NCBI RefSeq assembly: GCF_018139565.1
Contig: NZ_JAGSPK010000003.1
Coordinates: 248,001 to 312,000, forward strand
Reading direction: 5' to 3'
Length of the DNA stretch: 64,000 bases
From: Cognatundibacterium rivi
Lineage (GTDB): Bacteria; Pseudomonadota; Gammaproteobacteria; Burkholderiales; Burkholderiaceae_D
The first letter of the stretch is position 1. Each line of letters starts with the position of its first letter. The position numbers were made by a program, and so were the translations under genes. This document shows positions 27,979-35,941 of this stretch, piece by piece. The notes under the pieces are model-generated. The model did not search any database. It saw only the letters and a program-made list of their open reading frames with translations, and was not told where the DNA came from.

Positions 27979-29961
27979 ATGGCGCTGCAACAATTATCTG
28001 AAGAGCAGGTACGCACCTGGACCCGAGCTCAGAAAGACGAGTGGTGGTTCAAGAATATTTATCGTGGCGATATGCCACAGCTGACGTTTCGTTCAGCACT
28101 CACTGGTTTTTTATTGGGCGGCATACTGGCTGCGACAGCGCTGTATATCGCCGCTAAATCCGGTGTGAATATCGGCGTAGGTCTGACTTCCGTGATTCTG
28201 GCCTTTGCCCTGTTCCGGATTTTATCCAAAACCGGCATCGCCAAAGACTTTACCGTTCTCGAAAATAACTGTGCGCAATCAATCGCAACTGCCGCAGGCT
28301 ATATGACCATGCCTATGGTGGCACCGATTACCGCTTACATGCTGGTAACAGGAAAAATTATTCCCTGGTGGCACATGATGATCTGGATGGTAGTGTGTTC
28401 TGTGCTGGGTGTGCTCGTCGCTTTTCCGTTGAAACGGCGCTTCATTAACGAAGATCAGTTACCGTTCCCGGAAGGCCGTGCTTGTGGCGTGGTGCTCGAC
28501 ACTTTATATTCCGGTGATGGTAAAGAAGGCATGCGCCAGGCCAAACTGCTGGGTCTGACGACGCTGTTTGCTGGCGCGTATCAGTTCCTCATCAGCGACG
28601 GCTGGATGCGCTTGCTGCAATTCAAACTGCTGCAAATGGATAAATGGGCAGGTATGAAAGAAGCCTGGCATCTGCAGGAAAGATTTGACGAATACTATTA
28701 CATGGCAGCCGTGAAATTTGATTTATGGGTGCCAAAAATCCTGGGTATCGATTTCCGTACACTGGGTTTGCGCTTTACCGTCGATGCCGCGATGTTTGGC
28801 GTCGGTGGTCTGATGGGTATCCGGGTTGCCAGCAGCCTGTTGTTCGGCAGCTTGCTGAATTTTGCTTTGCTTGGCCCGTTGATGATACGTCAGGGTGATA
28901 TCGTCCAGCGCATTGCCCCCAGCGGTAAAGTCGTACCGATTTCACGTGTTGAAATTCTGAATCAGTGGGGTCTGTGGTGGGCGGTGTCGATCATGGTCGT
29001 CGGTTCTATCGTCACGCTGGCAGCAAAACCGGAAATTTTCACGGGCTTATTTAAATCTTTCGGCAAAAAGAAAGACAGTGGCAACAGCAATGATTTGTTG
29101 AAAAATATCGAATTGCCGCTGATGATTTCCTATGTCGGCATTCCGGCTTTCAGTATGCTCGGTGCGTGGCTGAATTTCAGCTTTTTCGGCGTGCCTATGG
29201 TATTGACGTTCGCGGCCTTACCATTGGTTCTTCTGCTGTCTGTAATTTGTGCGAACTCGATGGCACTGACATCATGGACACCTACCGGCGCGCTCTCAAA
29301 AATCACCCAGATCACCATGGGTGCAATCGACAGAGTCAACCCGGCCAGCAACATGATTCCGGCCGGGATGACCGCCGAAGTGGCGTCGAATGCCTCTAAC
29401 CTGTTATCCGACATCACGCCGGGTTACATGCTGGGTGCAAAACCTCGCCAACAGGCGATTGGTCACATCATCGGCATTATTTCCGGCGCACTCGCTTGTG
29501 TGCCGATTTACTATCTGCTGTTTTTACCTGCGGATGCTCAGGGTGTACGCGATACAGCAAGCATCGTCAGCGATCAGTTTTCACATCCATCCGCAATGCA
29601 GTGGAAGGGTATGGCAGAACTGATTGCCAAGGGCATCAGCAGTTTGCCGACTTCAGCAGTCATCGCGATGGCGATTGCAGCGATTGCAGCGGTGGTCATC
29701 GAAGGCGCTAAAATCGTCACCAAGGGTAAAGTGCCATTGTCAGCAGTAGCGATAGGTCTTGGCGTCGTCTTACCGCCGGATGCTTGTCTGGCGATGTGGA
29801 TGGGCGCTGCAGTGTTCTGGTGGATGGGGCGCAAGCACACGGTCAAAGGCACGGCTGGCCATCAATTCTGGGTCGAAGGCTGCGAGCCTATCTGTGCCGG
29901 TCTGATTTCGGGTGCGGCATTGATGGGCATCGGAAATGCGATCATCAATGTGCTGATGTAA
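27979..29961 (+). CDS. OPT-family oligopeptide transporter
   Basis: A 660-residue inner-membrane protein of the OPT superfamily with about 14-16 hydrophobic helices. Typical segments are LTFRSALTGFLLGGILAATALYI, the FPEGRACG motif (residues near 165), and PPDACLAMWMGAAVFWWMG near the C-terminus. OPT proteins take up oligopeptides or metal-chelate complexes by proton symport. I chose the ATG at 27979 because it has a GGAGA ribosome-binding site at the right distance. An in-frame TTG upstream would add 26 residues not seen in the family. The gene is monocistronic and is followed by a strong terminator. Confidence 0.92.
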   Translation: MALQQLSEEQVRTWTRAQKDEWWFKNIYRGDMPQLTFRSALTGFLLGGILAATALYIAAKSGVNIGVGLTSVILAFALFRILSKTGIAKDFTVLENNCAQSIATAAGYMTMPMVAPITAYMLVTGKIIPWWHMMIWMVVCSVLGVLVAFPLKRRFINEDQLPFPEGRACGVVLDTLYSGDGKEGMRQAKLLGLTTLFAGAYQFLISDGWMRLLQFKLLQMDKWAGMKEAWHLQERFDEYYYMAAVKFDLWVPKILGIDFRTLGLRFTVDAAMFGVGGLMGIRVASSLLFGSLLNFALLGPLMIRQGDIVQRIAPSGKVVPISRVEILNQWGLWWAVSIMVVGSIVTLAAKPEIFTGLFKSFGKKKDSGNSNDLLKNIELPLMISYVGIPAFSMLGAWLNFSFFGVPMVLTFAALPLVLLLSVICANSMALTSWTPTGALSKITQITMGAIDRVNPASNMIPAGMTAEVASNASNLLSDITPGYMLGAKPRQQAIGHIIGIISGALACVPIYYLLFLPADAQGVRDTASIVSDQFSHPSAMQWKGMAELIAKGISSLPTSAVIAMAIAAIAAVVIEGAKIVTKGKVPLSAVAIGLGVVLPPDACLAMWMGAAVFWWMGRKHTVKGTAGHQFWVEGCEPICAGLISGAALMGIGNAIINVLM

Positions 29962-29982
29962 GAACTGACGCATTGGTCTATC

Positions 29983-30011
29983 AAAAAGCCCCGCATCATG
30001 CGGGGCTTTTT
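29983..30011. terminator. bidirectional intrinsic terminator
   Basis: AAAAAGCCCCGC / GCGGGGCTTTTT around a five-base loop. It separates the OPT gene (plus) from the DTW gene (minus) and can stop both. Confidence 0.93.
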
Positions 30012-30737
30012 TTACCTGAAGTTTGCCGGAATACGGCCGATTTGCTGATCGACGAATCCATCGAACGCCTGCAACAATCGGTGATATTTGTCTTCCTCGT
30101 TTTCCAGTCGCATCAAAGCATACGCGCAGGCTTCCAGACTCGATAATTGATCTGGTTTATGCGCTTTACGAATCCGGTAATGCGACGCTGGCATCCGTTC
30201 CAGACTCAGACGTGGCAAGGCTTGCAGCACGGGATTCAGATACAGCATTTTGCGACTTTTACGCCAGGTCGCATCAATAATCACCAAGCGGAGTCCTTGT
30301 ATTTGCTCACTCTCCTGATATTTTTCGGCGACAGGCAAGGCCAGGTCTATGGCTTCGATGAGAGACGTATCAGGATAGAGCAACACAGGCCGGATTTGTG
30401 CCACAGGCCGCGTATCAGTTGAGACATCCGCCGCTATATCTGCAGCTACATCCTCAGCTCTATCGGTAACGGCATCGGCGGGTGCGTACAAGGCCTGCAT
30501 CAGGGCCTCTCCGGCAAAAACTTCACCAGTCAGAACACGTGAATGCTGCAAACATAAATCCAGCAGACGCACGCTGCCTTTCGGATTATTCACTTCCAGA
30601 GGATGCTGCAGTATCAATACCTCTACCCCATTATTCACAGGCACGATCCAGTTGCAGATACAAGCAGATTGCGGGCGCAGGCAGCGCTGACAAATCGCAC
30701 GTTTACCTGATGCAGGGGAAATCACAGAAAAATTCAT
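30012..30737 (-). CDS. DTW-domain protein, probable tRNA-uridine aminocarboxypropyltransferase
   Basis: A 241-residue DTW-domain protein from the ATG at 30737. The N-terminal cysteines CQRCLRPQSACIC match the family, followed by LILQHPLEVNNPKGS, the IDATWRKSRKM motif (DxTW) and YRIRKAHKPDQLSSLEA. Bacterial DTW proteins (TapT/TuaA) add the acp group to uridine 47 or 20 of tRNA from S-adenosylmethionine. An Asp/Ala-rich stretch (DRAEDVAADIAADVSTD) interrupts the middle and looks like a recent insertion or slippage product. An upstream TTG start at 30800 would overlap the previous gene. It lies in one unit with the epimerase-like gene. Confidence 0.85.
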   Translation of the reverse strand: MNFSVISPASGKRAICQRCLRPQSACICNWIVPVNNGVEVLILQHPLEVNNPKGSVRLLDLCLQHSRVLTGEVFAGEALMQALYAPADAVTDRAEDVAADIAADVSTDTRPVAQIRPVLLYPDTSLIEAIDLALPVAEKYQESEQIQGLRLVIIDATWRKSRKMLYLNPVLQALPRLSLERMPASHYRIRKAHKPDQLSSLEACAYALMRLENEEDKYHRLLQAFDGFVDQQIGRIPANFR

Positions 30738-30796
30738 GCAAGAAGACAGTTCATGCGAATACGGTACAGACTGAACTGGCTGATACAAGACATCGA

Positions 30797-31690
30797 TCAA
30801 AGCAAGTCATGCAACGCTTCCGCCAGATACGGATACTGAAATTCGTAGCCTAACTCGGCAACGTGCATGGGCTGCACGCGTTGCCCGCCAGTCAGTAACT
30901 CCGCCATGTCACCCATCGCCAGTTTCAGCAAAAATGCCGGCGCAACAAACAATGCGGGGCGGTGTAACGCGCTAGCCATGGTCTGTGTGAATTCGCGGTT
31001 CGTTATCGGATGCGGTGCCACCATATTGTATGGCCCTGCCGCATTTTTATCGTCCAGTAAATAGCGCACGATGGCCACGTAATCCTGCACATGAATCCAG
31101 CTCATCCATTGTTTGCCGTCTGCAATTCGAGCCCCCAGAGCGAGACTGAATGGCAGATGCATTTTTTTCAGGATGCCACCTGCTGCATCCAGCACCAGAC
31201 CTGTACGTAGGATACAAACACGAATACCCATGTCTGCCGCCCTGCCAGCGGCCGCTTCCCAGTCGGCACACAAACGAGCGCCAAAATCTTTACCCACTCC
31301 GGCCTGCTCACTCAACAACTGATCACCACCATTACCATAAATGCCAACCGCAGAACCGCTCAGAAAAACCTCAGGCTTGAAATTGGCAGCAGAAATTTTT
31401 TGCAACAGCTTTTCAGTCAAGGCGATACGGCTGTCGCGTAAAACTTTTTGCCGTGCTGAGGTCCAGCGTTTATCAACGATAGGTTCACCTGCCAGATTAA
31501 TCACCGCATCAAACTCGGTATCGACGTGATATTCATCCAGCGATTGCATCGCGTTGACGGCATTACCGCACAAAGATCTGACTGTTTCAGGATGACGGCT
31601 GAACACCGTCAGCACGTGTCCGTGCTCCAGTAAGGACGAGCATAAACGGCGACCGATTAACCCGGTACCACCTGTGATCAGAATACGCAT
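30797..31690 (-). CDS. TIGR01777-family NAD-dependent epimerase-like protein
   Basis: A 297-residue protein of the TIGR01777/YfcH group of atypical SDRs. The cofactor motif ITGGTGLIGRRLC is at the N-terminus. NLAGEPIVDKRWT is a signature of the family, followed by SGSAVGIYGNGGD and the C-terminal domain of unknown function (TGGQRVQPMHVAELGYEFQYP). The reaction is not known for any close relative. It lies directly upstream of the DTW gene on the same strand, so both are probably transcribed together. Confidence 0.92.
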   Translation of the reverse strand: MRILITGGTGLIGRRLCSSLLEHGHVLTVFSRHPETVRSLCGNAVNAMQSLDEYHVDTEFDAVINLAGEPIVDKRWTSARQKVLRDSRIALTEKLLQKISAANFKPEVFLSGSAVGIYGNGGDQLLSEQAGVGKDFGARLCADWEAAAGRAADMGIRVCILRTGLVLDAAGGILKKMHLPFSLALGARIADGKQWMSWIHVQDYVAIVRYLLDDKNAAGPYNMVAPHPITNREFTQTMASALHRPALFVAPAFLLKLAMGDMAELLTGGQRVQPMHVAELGYEFQYPYLAEALHDLL

Positions 31691-31851
31691 ATCAGCCTCA
31701 TTAAATATTTTTTCATCAGAAGATCTCGCAGAACTTTCCCATCGCCGTTTTCAGTTCACAATGCGTCACTATCAGCGCTGAACAGAACAACTGCAAACAG
31801 CAATGGCGGCGATCAAACAAAAGTGCGTCAAAATATCAGCATCAGCGACGA

Positions 31852-33906
31852 TCAGCGCAACTCTTCGAGTATGCGCAAACCATCATCAAAATTCCATACG
31901 CGACGCACTTCTATCACATCATATTGTGCAGCGATATTCGGTGGAAATGCAGCGTACTTGGCGTTGATACGAACAATATTACGCACAGCCTGATCCAGAT
32001 CAGCACGCCCGCTCGATCGGTGTATCGTAATTTCCTCAACACTGCCATCGCTGCGAATCGCGACCGTGACAACAGGATCGCCGCGCGCTTTATCGCGTGA
32101 TGTCTGTGAAAAATTCAGATTCCCGTTTCTTTCGATTTTTTGCTTCCAGCTATCGATGTACATACGCAGTTGGATATCTTTTTCCGCACTGCCTAACACA
32201 CTGCGACGGCGTGGCCGTTCTTCAGTATCGGCACGCGGCAAAGGTGGCGTGCCACGCAATAAATCCAAACCACGCGCCTGTTCGCGCGAGCGGTTCGCCA
32301 GATCGCTGCTGAGTAAGCTTTGTGGCAAAACAAATGCCGCCGTTTTGTCACCACTTCCCACGGCATTGCTTGCGGCTGATCCTGCAGAATTACTGTGACT
32401 ACCGGACATATTGCTCTTGCCGACAGCACTATTGCCATCTGCCTTACCAGCAGACATAGGGTGATCATTCGCACTCGCCAGCTTATTCGTACCACCAGCT
32501 TTTGCCACAGCGATAGCAGCCTGTTCGCGTTGCTGCGCCAGCGCCTGTTCAGTCTGTTGAGCCTGCTGACGGGCATTTTCGGCACGCTGCATTTCGAGAC
32601 GTTCTTGTTGTCCTTTTTGCAGAGCTTCTTGTGCTTGCTGTTGCGCCCGTTGTTCTGCCAGCTTTTCCATTTTCTGGCGTTCCTGCAATTCCTCATTTTT
32701 TGCCTGAGCAATTTGCATTTCCATCTGCTGTTGTTTGCGCAACGCCTCTTCGCGTTGTCGCTTCAATTCTTCCTCGCGCTCCTCTGCCTGCTGGCGGGCG
32801 GTGAGCATGGCAGTCTGGCGCTCTTTGCGTTGTTGTTCGCGCTGAGCAAGCTCAGCCTGCATTTGCTGCTTCAGGCTGTCATCAACAAGTTTCATCTTAT
32901 CGATACCTTGCAGCGCGGTTGCAGCCAGCACGCTGGCATTGGCTTTGCTGGCTTCTTGCAAAATACGTTGCTGTTGTCGCTCGGCTTCCTGTTGTTGTCT
33001 CAGTGCCAGCGCAGCATCAGCCTCTGCGCGCACGGCTTCAGCAAGTTGCTTGCGGCTGGCTTCTTCCATCTGCTTCACACTTTGTTGCGTGGAGGCAGGT
33101 GCCGCAATTTTTTCTTGCAACAACTCTCTCGTCGCCTGCAGTATTTTTTCTTCGCGCCGTTCACGCTGCTGCGCATCCGGCTCAAAGCGACTGACAGCGA
33201 CCGGCGGCAGATCAGCCGACGCTTCATCTGACTGGCTTACAGGGTCGGGAAACATTCTCTGCTCGACGTTCTGCGTCAGCTCTTTCTTGTTTTCTTCCGG
33301 ATCACGAACCGCGACGCTGAAAGTGTCGGTTCTGAAATTATTCTGGGTAATAATGTCCGGCACATCAACTGCGACAACCCCTGGTGGACGTGGCATAGCA
33401 ACAGGTATCCGGGTCACAGATTTTTTCGCTTTCGCGGCTTTGGTGTGGGTCTTTTTCTCCGGCACAGGTACGCTGACAACGGCAACCCGCGGTGCCAGCA
33501 ACTGTATTCCGCGCGCCGTCGTTGATTTCGGCGCATCAGCTATTACCGGTGCGGGTACGGAAGCCAGCGGTGCCGCAGAAACTATGGATTCCTTTGATGG
33601 TGAAACGGTGTTCGTTTCAGCTTTCAGGTTGGCACCAGCAACAGGATCAGAACGGGTCACGTCAGCAGACGCTGCTGTCGTGGCTGCCGCAGGAACAACA
33701 TCGGCAATTTGCACACTAAGTTCAGGTGTTTCTGCACGGCGTTTATCCCAGGGGACTTCCAGACCCGGTAAGCCGACACCCGGTAAACCAAACTGCAAAG
33801 ACAGGATGAAAGCATGCACCAACAAAGAAATCAACAAGCCGCCAGTCAGGCGTTTTTTAATCTCATCAGGTAATTGATGTTCAGTTTTGGCTGGAAACAG
33901 ATTCAT
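31852..33906 (-). CDS. TolA/TonB-like protein with a very long Gln/Glu-rich coiled coil
   Basis: A 684-residue protein anchored by one membrane helix near the N-terminus (residues 22-42, GGLLISLLVHAFILSLQFGL). A Pro/Ala-rich linker, a long highly charged helical region (about 240-480, rich in Gln, Glu, Arg and Ala) and a C-terminal TonB-type domain follow (about 590-684, VVTVAIRSDGSVEEITIHRSSG and VRRVWNF). This is the build of TolA or a TonB-like energy transducer that spans the periplasm. Neither exbB/exbD/tolQ/tolR nor pal lies nearby, so its partner complex is not identified. Confidence 0.8.
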   Translation of the reverse strand: MNLFPAKTEHQLPDEIKKRLTGGLLISLLVHAFILSLQFGLPGVGLPGLEVPWDKRRAETPELSVQIADVVPAAATTAASADVTRSDPVAGANLKAETNTVSPSKESIVSAAPLASVPAPVIADAPKSTTARGIQLLAPRVAVVSVPVPEKKTHTKAAKAKKSVTRIPVAMPRPPGVVAVDVPDIITQNNFRTDTFSVAVRDPEENKKELTQNVEQRMFPDPVSQSDEASADLPPVAVSRFEPDAQQRERREEKILQATRELLQEKIAAPASTQQSVKQMEEASRKQLAEAVRAEADAALALRQQQEAERQQQRILQEASKANASVLAATALQGIDKMKLVDDSLKQQMQAELAQREQQRKERQTAMLTARQQAEEREEELKRQREEALRKQQQMEMQIAQAKNEELQERQKMEKLAEQRAQQQAQEALQKGQQERLEMQRAENARQQAQQTEQALAQQREQAAIAVAKAGGTNKLASANDHPMSAGKADGNSAVGKSNMSGSHSNSAGSAASNAVGSGDKTAAFVLPQSLLSSDLANRSREQARGLDLLRGTPPLPRADTEERPRRRSVLGSAEKDIQLRMYIDSWKQKIERNGNLNFSQTSRDKARGDPVVTVAIRSDGSVEEITIHRSSGRADLDQAVRNIVRINAKYAAFPPNIAAQYDVIEVRRVWNFDDGLRILEELR

Positions 33907-34157
33907 GCAGCAGATAGTGGAAAATTCAGCTAAATTGCAAGTTAATCAAAAACCGGGAACTGGCGATGTTGTCTTATGATGTGCTCTTCGCCAAGCCTCA
34001 TTATCGCATGCTCAGCAATCCATATTGTTGCAGATTCTGACCTGAGAATTGCATGCGTTTTTCGGAAAAAAAAATCAAGGTTCCGGATAAAACAAACGTC
34101 AGGCCTTTATACTATGGCACCATACCATCACTGATATCCGCGCGCAGAAAGAAACGC

Positions 34158-35117
34158 ATGTTGAAAAAAATCTCCATCATTGATTCTCACACCGGCGGCG
34201 AACCCACCCGCATTATCGTCGGCGGCGGCCCTGAATTAGGTCATGGCTCGCTCGCTGAGCGTCTGCAAATTTTTCGCGACAAGTTTGACCACTATCGCAG
34301 TGCCACCGCTTGCGAACCGCGCGGCTCAGATGTCGTCGTCGGCGGACTGGCCTGCACACCTGCCGATCCGTCTTGTATCGCAGGGATTATTTTCTTTAAC
34401 AATGTCGGCTATCTCGGCATGTGCGGTCATGGCATGATCGGTTTTGTTGCCACTCTCGCCCATCAGGGAAAGATCAACGCCGGGCAACATTGCATAGAAA
34501 CACCGGTCGGTATCGTGAATGTAGAATTACATGACGATCACAGCGTCACTGTGCACAATGTTCCCGCTTATCGTTACAGAACCGCTGTCAGCGTGGATGT
34601 GCCGGGGATAGGCAAAGTCTGCGGTGATATCGCATGGGGTGGTAACTGGTTTTTCCTGATCAATCAACATGGACAGGAATTGCATCTGTCGAACGTAGAG
34701 CGGCTGACCGACTACGCATGGCGCGTGCGACAAGCATTGGAAGCCAGCCAGATTACCGGCGAGAACAATGCACTCATCGATCATATTGAATTGTTCGGCG
34801 CCGCGACCAAAGCGAATAATCACAGCAAGAACTTTGTACTCTGCCCCGGCAAAGCCTATGACCGTTCACCTTGCGGCACCGGCACCAGCGCCAAGCTTGC
34901 TTGCCTCGCGGCCGACAATAAACTGGCACCGGGTCAGCTATGGCGTCAGGAAAGCATTATCGGTAGTGTCTTCGAGGCCTCGTATCAGTTGCCAGCCTCA
35001 CCTGAGAGTCAGGCAAGCGGACAGATATTGCCCAGTTTACGCGGAATGGCCTTTGTTAACATGGAGGCAGACATACTGCTGAATGAGGAAGATCCGTTTG
35101 TCTGGGGCATACGCTGA
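34158..35117 (+). CDS. proline racemase family, probable 4-hydroxyproline 2-epimerase
   Basis: A 319-residue member of the proline racemase family. Both catalytic cysteines are present, in MCGHGMIG (about residue 90) and [11 protein letters not shown] (about 240). This fits a racemase or epimerase and not the Thr-containing dehydratases. The N-terminal [16 protein letters not shown] is typical of 4-hydroxyproline 2-epimerases, which convert trans-4-hydroxy-L-proline to the cis-D form. I chose the ATG at 34158 (AGAAAGAAACG upstream), not an earlier in-frame ATG at 34053, because the family starts there. No other hydroxyproline genes lie nearby. Confidence 0.88.
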   Translation: MLKKISIIDSHTGGEPTRIIVGGGPELGHGSLAERLQIFRDKFDHYRSATACEPRGSDVVVGGLACTPADPSCIAGIIFFNNVGYLGMCGHGMIGFVATLAHQGKINAGQHCIETPVGIVNVELHDDHSVTVHNVPAYRYRTAVSVDVPGIGKVCGDIAWGGNWFFLINQHGQELHLSNVERLTDYAWRVRQALEASQITGENNALIDHIELFGAATKANNHSKNFVLCPGKAYDRSPCGTGTSAKLACLAADNKLAPGQLWRQESIIGSVFEASYQLPASPESQASGQILPSLRGMAFVNMEADILLNEEDPFVWGIR

Positions 35118-35240
35118 TACGCTCGTGCTTCGCAGTCAAAGCACGCAGACAGAGGGCGACAGAAACATTATTTTATTTCCCTAAATCAATAAAGTGACAT
35201 AATTGGGCGCATCTGTAACATTATTGAATCAATCGTTTTT

Positions 35241-35807
35241 ATGACTGAAGACTACAAAAAGAAACCTTACCTGACGCCGAATGAAGTCGCGCAATGGATG
35301 ATGGTGTCGCCAATTACTGTGCGTAGCTGGGCGCAACGGGGTTTATTGCAGGCCGAAGTCACGCCGGGTGGACATCGCCGTTTTCGTCTGGAAGAAGTCG
35401 AACGCTTTGCCCGCCAGTGGAATCCTGCCGGAAACAAAGGACCACAGCGAATCCTGATCGTCGATGACAATAAAGCTTTCGCTGGCTTCCTGATGGAATT
35501 GCTCGGTGAAGGCGAGCAGCCCATGGTGGTAGAGGCTGCCTACGATGGCTTTGATGCCGGGCGTAAAGTGCATACTTTTTCCCCGGATATCGTATTGCTC
35601 GACCTGATGATGCCGGGCATCAAAGGTACCGAGGTCTGCCGTCAGATCAAAGAAATACCGGGGCAAGCCAATGTCAGGATTATCGCCATGAGTGGATATC
35701 TGAGCCCGGAAAACGAAGCGGAACTTCTCTCCGTCGGTGTGGAATGCTGCTTTTCAAAACCTATCGATACCGCACGTTTGTTTCAGGTCATAGGTTTCAA
35801 CATCTGA
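35241..35807 (+). CDS. MerR/excisionase-type HTH fused to a response-regulator receiver domain
   Basis: A 188-residue protein with an unusual order. Residues 10-60 are a MerR/excisionase-like helix-turn-helix (LTPNEVAQWMMVSPITVRSW, then GGHRRFRLEEVERFA). Residues 68-185 form a receiver domain with IVDDNKAF, phospho-acceptor Asp in VLLDLMMPG (about 118), and Lys in CCFSKPID. Here the DNA-binding part comes first and the receiver last, the reverse of normal response regulators. A hybrid kinase gene lies about 130 bases downstream on the same strand and is the probable phosphate source. Its target genes are unknown. Confidence 0.85.
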   Translation: MTEDYKKKPYLTPNEVAQWMMVSPITVRSWAQRGLLQAEVTPGGHRRFRLEEVERFARQWNPAGNKGPQRILIVDDNKAFAGFLMELLGEGEQPMVVEAAYDGFDAGRKVHTFSPDIVLLDLMMPGIKGTEVCRQIKEIPGQANVRIIAMSGYLSPENEAELLSVGVECCFSKPIDTARLFQVIGFNI

Positions 35808-35941
35808 CCATGTCAGAATAGGCTCCATACGTCGATACATTCTCCATCGATAATCTTCTTTCCGCTTCGCTTGAATTATTCTTACGGTCATGCCGACGAT
35901 GAATAAAACTGATGCCACGATGAACGTTGAATGCCCGCCGA

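Noticed and set aside
32939..33877. A 312-codon plus-strand frame inside the TolA-like gene
   Set aside because: Ser/Ala/Thr-rich antisense shadow of a compositionally biased gene; the minus-strand protein has clear domains.
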